From assembly GCA_046727435.1 (NCBI GenBank), contig JBKPCR010000375.1:1-8481 (forward strand): a stretch of DNA of 8,481 bases. Reading direction: 5' to 3'. This document shows, piece after piece, positions 1 to 6,159 of the stretch. Position numbers and translations under genes: made by a program. This stretch comes from CAVPRW01 sp046727435 [NCBI: bacterium] (lineage in GTDB: Bacteria > Tectomicrobia > Entotheonellia > J063). The notes below the pieces were generated by a model, which was not told the DNA's origin, ran no database searches, and worked only from the letters and a program-made list of their open reading frames with translations. Each line of letters opens with the position of its first letter. Position 1 is the stretch's first letter.

Positions 1-702
1 TAACAGGCCCATGCCGAGTTTTTCGATATCTTTGCGATCGAGGACTTCGCATTTCAGGTGACAGTCTTTGGCCATCTGGTGAGCCTGCTCGGCCAGGATG
101 GTGGGGGTCATCTCATTGGACGGGTGATTGATCAACGAGCGCGCAAAATTGGCCGATTCCCCGAGAATGCGCCCGACCTCTGCCCCTTGCCGGACCACTT
201 TCGCCTGCTCTCGATTGTTGGCGATGAGCGTTACGCTAGTCACATCCCGGCGGTCGTTCTCCTCAGTTTTGAACTTGTCAAACCGATACAGCGCCAGAAT
301 CATGCCCTCAGCCACTGCCTGAGCTGCCTCAGACAGTCCGATGGGCGCCTGTTCGGCACCCTCAAAGGTGGCAGCAAGGGTGCTGGCCCCTAGACCCCTG
401 GCGTAATGCACCGCACTCCCGGCCGCTTGCCGCAATCCTTCAAGCGTCAATTTCGCGGGTTTTCCCAGGCCGATGAGTACCACCTTCTTGGCTTTCAGCT
501 GTCCTTGGGTCTGCAAGATTGTCTGTTGTTTGGGTTTCCCGGTGAATTCGCCTTCCTGTCGCAGTACCGTGATCGCGCCATCCATGGCCTTGTCAATCAT
601 GGCCGCGGCGCCCTGTAGGGCGGCATCGCTCTCGTACAACATCAGAACGATTGCATCAACAGACTCTTTGTCGATTCCCCCCGCCTTAACTGTTACCTCC
701 AT
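1..702 (-). CDS. pepA: Leucyl aminopeptidase (cytosol aminopeptidase, peptidase family M17), N-terminal part, cut by window edge
   Basis: Reading the minus strand from the ATG at 702 gives 234 uninterrupted codons up to the left edge. Residues 1-160 look like the alpha/beta N-terminal domain of M17 peptidases (VVLIGLGK at 74-81, then RQAAGSAVHYARGLG). The family signature before the catalytic domain follows: GESANFARSLINHPSNEMTP at 181-200, then VLDRKDIEKLGMGLL at 220-234. Family members are about 500 aa, so roughly half is missing. The residues that bind the two metal ions and do catalysis lie in the missing part and cannot be checked. The enzyme releases N-terminal amino acids, preferably Leu, from peptides in the cytoplasm; some members (PepA/XerA of E. 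coli) also bind DNA. The start is supported by AGGAGG at 709-714, six bases upstream. It is the last of three minus-strand genes, after a 187-bp gap that holds a possible promoter. Confidence 0.93.
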   Translation of the reverse strand, partial: MEVTVKAGGIDKESVDAIVLMLYESDAALQGAAAMIDKAMDGAITVLRQEGEFTGKPKQQTILQTQGQLKAKKVVLIGLGKPAKLTLEGLRQAAGSAVHYARGLGASTLAATFEGAEQAPIGLSEAAQAVAEGMILALYRFDKFKTEENDRRDVTSVTLIANNREQAKVVRQGAEVGRILGESANFARSLINHPSNEMTPTILAEQAHQMAKDCHLKCEVLDRKDIEKLGMGLL

Positions 703-834
703 GCCAGTCCTCCTCGTGCCAATGCAACAGCGTCGTGTCACTCCAGGCTAAGAACGCGACCTCGATATTGTTATGCCCCGAAACCAATCAGCGACCATTG
801 CAGCTCATGCCCTGCTGAGCCCTGTTGGCGCAGC

Positions 835-863
835 AAGATATCACCTGGGATAACGATTTGCAA
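835..863 (-). promoter_or_regulatory. Candidate sigma70-like promoter for pepA
   Basis: On the minus strand TTGCAA (863-858) is followed after exactly 17 bp by TATCTT (840-835). Each hexamer matches the consensus at four of six positions. It lies about 130 bp upstream of the pepA start. The -35 box sits inside the 10-bp palindrome ATTTGCAAAT (856-865), and the 7-mer AATGTCC is repeated in tandem beside it (863-869 and 870-876). Prediction by eye only. Confidence 0.35.
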
Positions 864-889
864 ATGTCCAATGTCCATGGTATGCGGCC

Positions 890-1396
890 TCAGGATGTTT
901 CGTTCAGACCACCGGACCTGGCTGCCTGTCGGCGTTTGGACGGTTTGGGCGCTGGCGCAAGCTCTTTAGGGGATTCTTGCGGCACCAGAGCGAGCTGTTG
1001 CCCAGAGCTGCGACTCCGTGTTGCAGGCTCCATAGGAGCGATAGGAGCGCGGGATCTGGAGACATCAGTGTCGTTGCCACCCCGTTTCCGCCGTTTGCGA
1101 CCCTTTAACGCATCGAGAGGTAGGCTGTCGACCTCAACAACTGGCACCGGTTGATTGCCAACCTTCACCATACCAGGTTTCCCAATGCGTGAAGGCTCCT
1201 CATCCAGCAGGGCACGAAAGAGCCCTCCAAGCTTGTTGTCCGTAGTCTCGATCTGAATGCTGTATGGCTGCGCGCGCGAACGCAACGCAAAGGCCACCGC
1301 GACCTTACCACGATCGCGGTGTTCAATACACTCGACGAGATATTCCCCATCGGCAATCAACTCGCGAATCACTTGGGCCACCACCACCAATCCCAT
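890..1396 (-). CDS. Hypothetical protein, 168 aa, with basic low-complexity C-terminal tail
   Basis: I do not recognise the family. The start ATG at 1396 is preceded by GGGAG in TAAAGGGAGAGCCTC, six bases away, which supports translation. Residues 1-95 look folded: VVVAQVIRELIADGEYLVEC and YSIQIETTDNKLGGLFRALL alternate hydrophobic and polar residues as in strands and helices. From about residue 98 the sequence becomes a basic, Pro/Ser/Arg-rich tail (KGRKRRKRGG at about 98-107; later KPSKRRQAARSGG) with little predicted order. A tail like this often binds nucleic acid or acidic partners, but that is inference. There is no signal peptide, membrane segment or cysteine cluster. It lies between the small cysteine-rich gene (141 bp upstream) and pepA (187 bp downstream), all on the minus strand. 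Co-transcription is possible but the gaps are large. Confidence 0.7.
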   Translation of the reverse strand: MGLVVVAQVIRELIADGEYLVECIEHRDRGKVAVAFALRSRAQPYSIQIETTDNKLGGLFRALLDEEPSRIGKPGMVKVGNQPVPVVEVDSLPLDALKGRKRRKRGGNDTDVSRSRAPIAPMEPATRSRSSGQQLALVPQESPKELAPAPKPSKRRQAARSGGLNETS

Positions 1397-1424
1397 GAGG
1401 CTCTCCCTTTATTTAATCCCCATC

Positions 1425-1454
1425 AATTTAAAAAGTTGAAGGCTCGATCATCAA
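1425..1454 (-). promoter_or_regulatory. Weak candidate promoter for the 168-aa hypothetical gene
   Basis: On the minus strand TTGATG (1454-1449) and TAAATT (1430-1425) are 18 bp apart in an AT-rich stretch, about 30 bp upstream of the start at 1396. The hexamers match the consensus only partly, so this is tentative. Confidence 0.22.
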
Positions 1455-1537
1455 ACGCGATTTTCCGCTGCATAGGCTCTCAACACCATGAGTCATTGCC
1501 GACAATCCGGAAAACTCACCTGGCCGCAGGCGACACT

Positions 1538-1738
1538 CTACTGGACGGGTGACTGAGGAGCGCCTGAATCGGAGGGAAGTGGTTGCCCTGTGGAGACCCG
1601 AGGAGTCATGCCCTCTTCCGCATCGTGTGCTGGCAAGACAGGCTGCTCCTCGTCATATCCACAGGCAGGGCAGACTAACCCCTCGCAGCAAAAGTATGGG
1701 ACGGTCAAGCCACACGCAGGGCATGCTGTCGTTGCCAT
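1538..1738 (-). CDS. Small cysteine-rich (zinc-ribbon-like) protein, 66 aa
   Basis: The first 28 residues contain CPAC (6-9), a CC pair (17-18) and CPACGYDEE (23-31). Two CPxC knuckles about 14 residues apart are what a minimal zinc ribbon uses to hold one zinc ion. The rest (residues 32-66) is acidic then Pro/Ser/Gly-rich and probably disordered. No catalytic or DNA-recognition element can be named, and the family is not recognised. The start ATG at 1738 has GGAGGA (1750-1745) six bases upstream. A leader of about 110 nt separates it from a good promoter at 1857-1885, and that leader contains a perfect palindrome just before the ribosome-binding site. It is the first of three minus-strand genes. 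Small zinc ribbons of this kind may be rubredoxin-like, RNA-binding or regulatory; the sequence does not decide which. Confidence 0.72.
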   Translation of the reverse strand: MATTACPACGLTVPYFCCEGLVCPACGYDEEQPVLPAHDAEEGMTPRVSTGQPLPSDSGAPQSPVQ

Positions 1739-1750
1739 GAGTCATCCTCC

Positions 1751-1768
1751 ATGCTCCACGTGGAGCAT
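1751..1768. repeat. Perfect 18-bp palindrome in the leader of the cysteine-rich gene
   Basis: ATGCTCCACGTGGAGCAT is identical to its reverse complement over all 18 bases. It directly abuts the Shine-Dalgarno GGAGGA (1745-1750) of the small cysteine-rich gene. As DNA it could be an operator for a dimeric regulator, with core CCACGTGG. As RNA, folding back would leave an impractically tight loop unless the central bases open, so a DNA site is more likely. The role is inferred from position and symmetry only. Confidence 0.6.
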
Positions 1769-1813
1769 CATGTGTCGTGACGAGTGTCCAGACTCCCATC
1801 AGACGACATCCTG

Positions 1814-1837
1814 GTCAGTTCCAGCGTCAGTTCCAGC
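1814..1837. repeat. Exact tandem repeat, 2 x 12 bp
   Basis: GTCAGTTCCAGC occurs twice head-to-tail without mismatch (1814-1825 and 1826-1837). It lies just downstream of the minus-strand promoter and upstream of the plus-strand promoter. A 12-bp period is slightly more than one helical turn, so both copies face nearly the same side of DNA. It could be a regulatory iteron or a small chance duplication. Confidence 0.65.
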
Positions 1838-1856
1838 TCAATCTTAGCCTACCAAA

Positions 1857-1885
1857 AGCGTATCGAACGTGCCCTTCCCTGTCAA
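1857..1885 (-). promoter_or_regulatory. Sigma70-like promoter for the cysteine-rich gene
   Basis: On the minus strand a perfect TTGACA (1885-1880) is followed after 17 bp by TACGCT (1862-1857). Transcription would start near 1850 and give a leader of about 110 nt before the ATG at 1738. The box closely resembles the promoter upstream of the ABC ATPase (TTGACAGG, 17-bp spacer, TATGCT). Confidence 0.5.
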
Positions 1886-1910
1886 GCACAAGAGCGAGGG
1901 TGAAATTCGT

Positions 1911-1939
1911 TTGTGTTTGGAGAGGAGGGGCGATACACT
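1911..1939 (+). promoter_or_regulatory. Candidate promoter for the GGT-like gene
   Basis: TTGTGT (1911-1916) and TACACT (1934-1939) are separated by 17 bp. The -35 box is weak and the -10 box matches at four of six positions. Transcription would start about 115 bp upstream of the ATG at 2060. Confidence 0.3.
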
Positions 1940-2059
1940 GGCACCATCGACCCGCACCTTAAGCCAGTGCCTCCGCTATGCCTGAGGCCCGGCGCTGTGA
2001 GCAACGGCAGAAGGCTGGCCTCGGCCATCCCTAACGCCAACCATCGGGGGGACCGTTTG

Positions 2060-3808
2060 ATGGAACATCCTCACCCTGCTCCACATCGTCCGTTGATTAT
2101 GGGCACTCAGCAAGCCGTCTCTACTGGCCATTACCTCGCCACGGTTGTCGCCATGCGCATCCTCGACCGGGGCGGAAATGCCGTCGATGCTGGGGTTGCC
2201 GCCGGTCTCTGCTTAGGCGTGCTGTATCCTGACATGGTCAGCGTCGCCGGAGTGGCCCCGATCATTTTTTATCACGCCGACCGCCAAGAGGTCACCACCA
2301 TCAGTGGCCTGGGACGCTGGCCCCGTCGCGCCAGCGCTGAATATTTCCAGGAGCACTGTGGCGGTAAAATCCCCCATGGCCTCCTCCGCACCGTGATTCC
2401 TGCAGCCCCAGATGCCTGGATTACCGCCCTCGACAGGTACGGCACGATGTGCTTCGCCGACGTCGCGGAAGGCGCGATTGCCCTGTGTGAGGATGGCTAT
2501 CCGGCGCATCGCTTGATGTGTGAGATCATCTCTGAGCATGCCAGTGAATACGCCGAGTGGGGCAGTTCTGCTGCTATCTTTCTCGCACGCGGGCGACCGC
2601 CGCACGAGGGCGAAAGGTTCTATCAAAAAGACCTCGGTCGCACGCTCCGGCTGATGGTGGCTGCCGAACATGCAAGGCGCTTTGCCGGGCGGACGGCGGC
2701 GCTGAATGCCGCCCGTGAAGAGTTTTATCAAGGGCAAATCGCCGACACCCTGATACGCTATCACGAGACTCATGGGGGGTTATTGACGCGTCAAGATTTG
2801 GCCGAATTTCGGGTACAGGTCGAACCTCCGGTGTCGACACGATTCCATGGCTATGAGGTGTATACCTGCGGTCCATGGTGTCAAGGCCCTATCCTGCCCC
2901 AGGTGCTAAATCTGTTGGAAGGCATTGACCTGGCTTCTATGGCACATAATAGCCCCGAGTATCTTCATCTCCTTGTCGAAGCCCTTAAGTTGGTCTATGC
3001 CGATCGCGAGCGCTATTATGGGGATCCGGAATTTGTCGACGTTCCGATCGACGGGCTGCTCTCCAAAGCCTATGCCAAGGAGCGCGCGCAGCAGATCGAC
3101 TCCGAAAAGGCCCACCCCGAGATGCCCCCCTACGGCAATCCCTGGAGCTATAGCCACCAACCACGCGGCTGGCAGACGACCCCCAAGTCATCTTATACCG
3201 CGGTCGACGAGGGTCCTGAGTCCCTCGACACCAGCTATCTTTGCGTCGTCGATCGCTATGGCAACGTCTTCTCCGCCACCCCGAGTGATGGGTCTTCAAG
3301 TTCCCCGGTCATTCCGGGGCTCGGCTTCGTGGCGTCTTCGCGAGGGTCGCAATCCTGGGCTGATCCCGGCCATGCGAGTTCGGTCCAGCCCTGGAAGCGC
3401 CCGCGGCTGACCCCGAATCCGGCGCTAGTCCTCAAGGATGGCAAACCCTTTATGGCCCTTGGAACGCCGGGTGGCGATGTCCAGTGTCAGGCGATGCTGC
3501 AAGCCTTCTTGAATATCGTCTGCTTCGGGTGCGATCCGCAGCAGGCGGTGGAAGCCCCACGTGTGGCCTCGGCGAGCTTCCCGAACTCTTTCGAACCGCA
3601 TGCCTACCACCCCGGCCAGTTGAATGTAGAGACCAGTATTCCCGCGGCAACGCGGGCGGACTTGGAACAGAAGGGGCACAAACTGCACCTATGGCCGGAG
3701 CGTGAGTGGCGGGCTGGGGCGGTGAGTGCCATCGTCATCGATGCCGACACAGGGGTGTTGAAAGCCGCAGCCGACCCGCGCCGCATGAACTATGCTTTAG
3801 CCTGGTGA
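2060..3808 (+). CDS. Gamma-glutamyltransferase-superfamily Ntn-hydrolase (probable amidohydrolase), 582 aa
   Basis: The fold signature is clear. RILDRGGNAVDAGVA near the N-terminus (GGNAVDA at 38-44) matches the family. A DTSYLCVVDRYGN segment carries Thr391, aligned with the autocleavage nucleophile of E. coli GGT (QTTHYSVVDKDGN). RPRLTPNPAL (447-456), LGTPGGDVQ (467-475), the QAVEAPRV box and the closing DPRR (572-575) follow. Length is normal. A precursor of this type cuts itself before the Thr into large and small subunits. There is no signal peptide, so it is probably cytoplasmic, unlike periplasmic GGT. Several residues that hold the gamma-glutamyl group in E. coli GGT are replaced (Asn411 by Gly; Ser462-Ser463 by Leu-Thr), so the substrate is probably another amide, as in oxamate amidohydrolase-like relatives. 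The ATG at 2060 is chosen because GGGGGG at 2046-2051 precedes it by eight bases and family similarity starts soon after. The 3' end overlaps the convergent ABC gene by 12 bp. Confidence 0.88.
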   Translation: MEHPHPAPHRPLIMGTQQAVSTGHYLATVVAMRILDRGGNAVDAGVAAGLCLGVLYPDMVSVAGVAPIIFYHADRQEVTTISGLGRWPRRASAEYFQEHCGGKIPHGLLRTVIPAAPDAWITALDRYGTMCFADVAEGAIALCEDGYPAHRLMCEIISEHASEYAEWGSSAAIFLARGRPPHEGERFYQKDLGRTLRLMVAAEHARRFAGRTAALNAAREEFYQGQIADTLIRYHETHGGLLTRQDLAEFRVQVEPPVSTRFHGYEVYTCGPWCQGPILPQVLNLLEGIDLASMAHNSPEYLHLLVEALKLVYADRERYYGDPEFVDVPIDGLLSKAYAKERAQQIDSEKAHPEMPPYGNPWSYSHQPRGWQTTPKSSYTAVDEGPESLDTSYLCVVDRYGNVFSATPSDGSSSSPVIPGLGFVASSRGSQSWADPGHASSVQPWKRPRLTPNPALVLKDGKPFMALGTPGGDVQCQAMLQAFLNIVCFGCDPQQAVEAPRVASASFPNSFEPHAYHPGQLNVETSIPAATRADLEQKGHKLHLWPEREWRAGAVSAIVIDADTGVLKAAADPRRMNYALAW

Positions 3809-5029
3809 GAGGAGAGGAAGACGGCGGTGGGTCTGCGCATCGAAGAGCAGGAGGCCAGACGGATCAAAGCGCAGGCCCACCGCCTCTCCGATGGTGATGG
3901 GTGTTTCATACGGAACCCTGGCGGTGACGACCTCAGGCGTGAGGTTGATATAGACGATTTTCATGCGATCGGCGATGCGGGGCTCGAAATGGCTTACCCG
4001 CCCTCGCACCGCACCGCTGTCGCTCAGAGAGGTCAAGTACACGTGCTCGGGGCGGATGCCGAGACGTAGCTCTTGCCCGGGCTCCAGGGAATGCCGGTGG
4101 CTGCTCAGGGCGACCTCCAGCTGGCCCTCTCCCACTAACTGCTGCCTGTCCGCGCCATAGCGACAGGCCAGTAGACTGATGGGTGGATCCCCAAGAAATC
4201 CCGCAACAAAGCTGTCATGAGGATCTTCGTACATCTCCCGAAAGGTTCCTACCTGTGCGATCTTCCCCTCACGCATGACGGCGATCCGGTCACCCATGGC
4301 GGTCGCTTCCTGCTGATCGTGGGTGACAAACACGGTGGTCACAGAGAACATCGCCAGGAGTTTTTTCACCTCGCGTCGGCTGCGCTCACGCAAGTGGGCG
4401 TCGAGATTTGAGAAGGGCTCATCGAGTAAGAACACCGTTGGCTCACGGCTGAGACAGCGTCCAACCGCCACCCGCTGCTGCTCACCGCCCGAGAGATGAC
4501 GCGGAAAGCGCCCGAGCAGAGCACCGACGTCAAGCCTCAGAAGCTGTGCGGTCTGTCTGACCTTAGCGCTAATCTCCTGTGCCTGGCGCCGTCGCAAACG
4601 CCAGAAAAACCCCATGTTATCCTCCGCGGCCATGTGGGGGTAGAGGGCATAGTTCTGAAACACCATGCCGACGTGGCGGTCGCGTGGCGACTGACCATTC
4701 ACCGGCTGTCCATCGAAGTAAAGGTCCCCCGATTCGGGTCGGACCAGGCCAGCGATCACACGCAAGAGCGTCGATTTCCCACATCCTGATGGTCCGACGA
4801 CGCTCAATGTCTCTCCGTGCAAGATCGTCAGGGACAGATCATCCAGGACGATGGCACCCGCAGGCTTGGCCGGCCCCGGAGGAGAGTTGCGTGGTCCGTT
4901 GGAAGGACGAACGGTGCTCATCTGTTCCCTGAAGCGCAGTTGGGGCGCATGCAGGGTCATATCCGCACGAGTTTGATAATGCAGGGGATCAAAACGGGTC
5001 GTCACATGGTTCAGACGCACCATGACCAT
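3797..5029 (-). CDS. MalK/UgpC-type ABC importer ATPase with N-terminal insertion, 410 aa
   Basis: All nucleotide-binding motifs are present: Walker A GPSGCGKST (79-87), Q-loop Gln in VFQNYALYPH (Gln125), signature LSGGEQQR (179-186), Walker B VFLLDE (199-204), D-loop SNLD (207-210) and H-loop His237. The C-terminal part has the GIRPEHV element (324-330) of the regulatory OB/TOBE domain found in carbohydrate and related CUT1-type importers. The protein would power uptake of a sugar, polyol or similar solute at the inner membrane face, but no permease or binding protein lies in the window. Between the first strand (VRLNHVTTRF) and VLDDLSLTI there are about 47 residues where MalK has fewer than ten, including a Pro-rich run. 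I recall similar T-x-ADMTLH insertions in ABC ATPases of Chloroflexi-like genomes. The start at 5029 has GGGAG nine bases upstream; the open frame to a GTG at 5185 lacks a ribosome site and similarity. Confidence 0.9.
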   Translation of the reverse strand: MVMVRLNHVTTRFDPLHYQTRADMTLHAPQLRFREQMSTVRPSNGPRNSPPGPAKPAGAIVLDDLSLTILHGETLSVVGPSGCGKSTLLRVIAGLVRPESGDLYFDGQPVNGQSPRDRHVGMVFQNYALYPHMAAEDNMGFFWRLRRRQAQEISAKVRQTAQLLRLDVGALLGRFPRHLSGGEQQRVAVGRCLSREPTVFLLDEPFSNLDAHLRERSRREVKKLLAMFSVTTVFVTHDQQEATAMGDRIAVMREGKIAQVGTFREMYEDPHDSFVAGFLGDPPISLLACRYGADRQQLVGEGQLEVALSSHRHSLEPGQELRLGIRPEHVYLTSLSDSGAVRGRVSHFEPRIADRMKIVYINLTPEVVTARVPYETPITIGEAVGLRFDPSGLLLFDAQTHRRLPLLSPG

Positions 5030-5423
5030 AATCCAAAGCTCCCGACCGCGTTCCGCAGGTCGCAGACCTGGACGCCAGATAAGAGATACCCCCTGTGCAT
5101 GACAGACAGATGAACTGCAATCACAGCCGACTGGCCTGTGAGAGCCCACCGAGTCCAGCGCACGAGATATGTGATCGCCATACACAGGATTGTTCGAATG
5201 GTCTTGGAACCGTGCGCTCTGACAGCAAGCATACGGAGGAGAATGCCTCCTGTCAAATCCTCACTCTATGGCGGTGCGATGCTTACTTTTCGGTGCGAAA
5301 CCTGCTACAATCGGTTCCAGCGCGTGTCAATCACGAGAGCAGTATTCATGTCCGAGCGGCTATCGGGCGACAGAGCCCTCTTACACACATCGATGGACGT
5401 ATCATGGACCGCATAGCACCTGT
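5030..5423. other. Gene-free region between the ABC ATPase and the monooxygenase remnant
   Basis: Open frames here look random and none resembles a known protein. The region holds the minus-strand promoter at 5228-5256 and a long leader for the ABC gene. Within that leader a short hairpin CAGGTC-GCA-GACCTG (5056-5070) lies about 27 bp upstream of the start codon. A TACAAT (5306-5311) could be a plus-strand -10 box but has no good -35 partner. The missing N-terminal part of the monooxygenase is not found in any frame. Confidence 0.55.
5228..5256 (-). promoter_or_regulatory. Strong sigma70-like promoter for the ABC ATPase, with inverted repeat in the spacer
   Basis: On the minus strand a perfect TTGACA (5256-5251) is followed after 17 bp by TATGCT (5233-5228). 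The spacer contains the inverted repeat GGAGG-CATTCT-CCTCC (5250-5235), a plausible operator position where a bound repressor would block RNA polymerase. Transcription would start near 5221 and leave a leader of about 190 nt before the ATG at 5029. Confidence 0.55.
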
Positions 5424-6115
5424 CCATTGGAAGAGGCCGAGATCGGTTCACTGAGGCTCTCGAGATCGTCACACAGACCTGGACCAATGACAGCGTGAGT
5501 TATGAAGGCAAATATTACCGTATCAAGGATGTGGCAGTACACCCCAAACCGGTGCAGAAACCTCATCCTCCCATCCGTATCGCGACCAACAGCCCCGATA
5601 CCTTTCCGCTGGTGGGGCGGTTAGGTTATCCGATGTTCAGTAGCCTCGTGGTGGTGCCGTTGCCGCGCTTTAGACAGGATATCGCGGTCTATTGCCAGAC
5701 GTTTGATGAGGCAGGACACACGCGCACGGGGGAGGAGGTCGCCCTACTATTTCCCCTCTACGTGGCTGAAACCGAGGCGGAAGCCCAGACGGTGCCGCGC
5801 CAAAGTATCATGCACTATTTCGACGTCCTCAGCCGGCGCATGGTGGCGGGCGACGCGGATTTGGACGCAGCCACGTGCGAACGGAACAAGGAAATGCAGG
5901 CACGTTTGCAACGCTTGACCTTCGAAGAGGTGCGTGAGAACGTGGCCATCATCGGTACGCCAGCGCCCTGCATCGAGCGTATTCGCTGGCTCAAGCATGA
6001 GTTCCACCTCAGTGAATTGATCTGTTGGTTTAATCCTGGGGGTTTGATGCCCCATCAGGCAGTGCTCGCCTCGATGAGTCGCTTTGCGGCTCATATCATG
6101 CCGAATTTCCGATGA
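5424..6115 (+). pseudogene. Luciferase-like (LLM-class) flavin-dependent monooxygenase, C-terminal remnant
   Basis: From 5438 the frame reads RDRFTEALEIVTQTW, then VSYEGKYYRIKDV, HPKPVQKPHPPIRIATNSP, and VGRLGYPMF, ending in a TGA at 6113-6115. This is the middle and C-terminal part of a luciferase-like TIM-barrel oxidoreductase that uses reduced FMN or F420. Full-length relatives have about 330-370 aa; only about 226 remain. The N-terminal third, with the first barrel strands, is absent, and a TAG closes this frame at 5414-5416. In the next frame 5424-5438 reads PLEEA, which in this family commonly stands directly before RDRF, so one base seems to be lost near 5437. The only start in frame, GTG at 5495, lies inside the domain and has no ribosome site. 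A short protein of 206 aa from that GTG cannot be excluded. The cupin gene follows immediately, so the two were perhaps once one operon. Confidence 0.75.
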
Positions 6116-6159
6116 GCCTGTCTTTCGCAGGGTATAGAGGGCATATAAAGGGTATGACG

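Larger units (their letters stand above)
1739..2059. other. Divergent intergenic region with promoters, palindrome and tandem repeat
   Basis: This 321-bp region separates the minus-strand cysteine-rich gene from the plus-strand GGT-like gene. It contains a minus-strand promoter (1857-1885), a weaker plus-strand candidate (1911-1939), a tandem 12-bp repeat (1814-1837) and an 18-bp palindrome (1751-1768). The GGT-like reading frame stays open upstream to 1913, but that extension shows no family similarity and is not counted as coding. Confidence 0.6.

Noticed and set aside
58-751. Plus-strand ORFs opposite the aminopeptidase
   Set aside because: They lie antisense to a clear M17 peptidase reading frame, have no family similarity and no ribosome sites.
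1913-2059. Upstream extension of the GGT-like frame to 1913
   Set aside because: The extra 49 residues show no family similarity and overlap the candidate promoter; the ATG at 2060 has a G-rich ribosome site and fits the normal start of the fold.
2213-2773. 186-codon minus-strand ORF within the GGT-like gene
   Set aside because: It is a GC-rich antisense shadow of a well-conserved gene, and its translation resembles nothing known.
5030-5185. N-terminal extension of the ABC ATPase to the GTG at 5185
   Set aside because: No ribosome site, no similarity, and it would begin only about 35 bp from the presumed transcription start; the ATG at 5029 has GGGAG upstream.
5011-5456. Several 76-119 codon ORFs in both directions between the ABC gene and the monooxygenase remnant
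   Set aside because: They overlap each other, have irregular composition and no recognisable domains or good ribosome sites.
6112-6159. Cupin start at the ATG overlapping the previous stop (ATGA)
   Set aside because: Translational coupling is possible, but the upstream frame appears to be a pseudogene and there is no Shine-Dalgarno; AAGGG supports the start at 6160.
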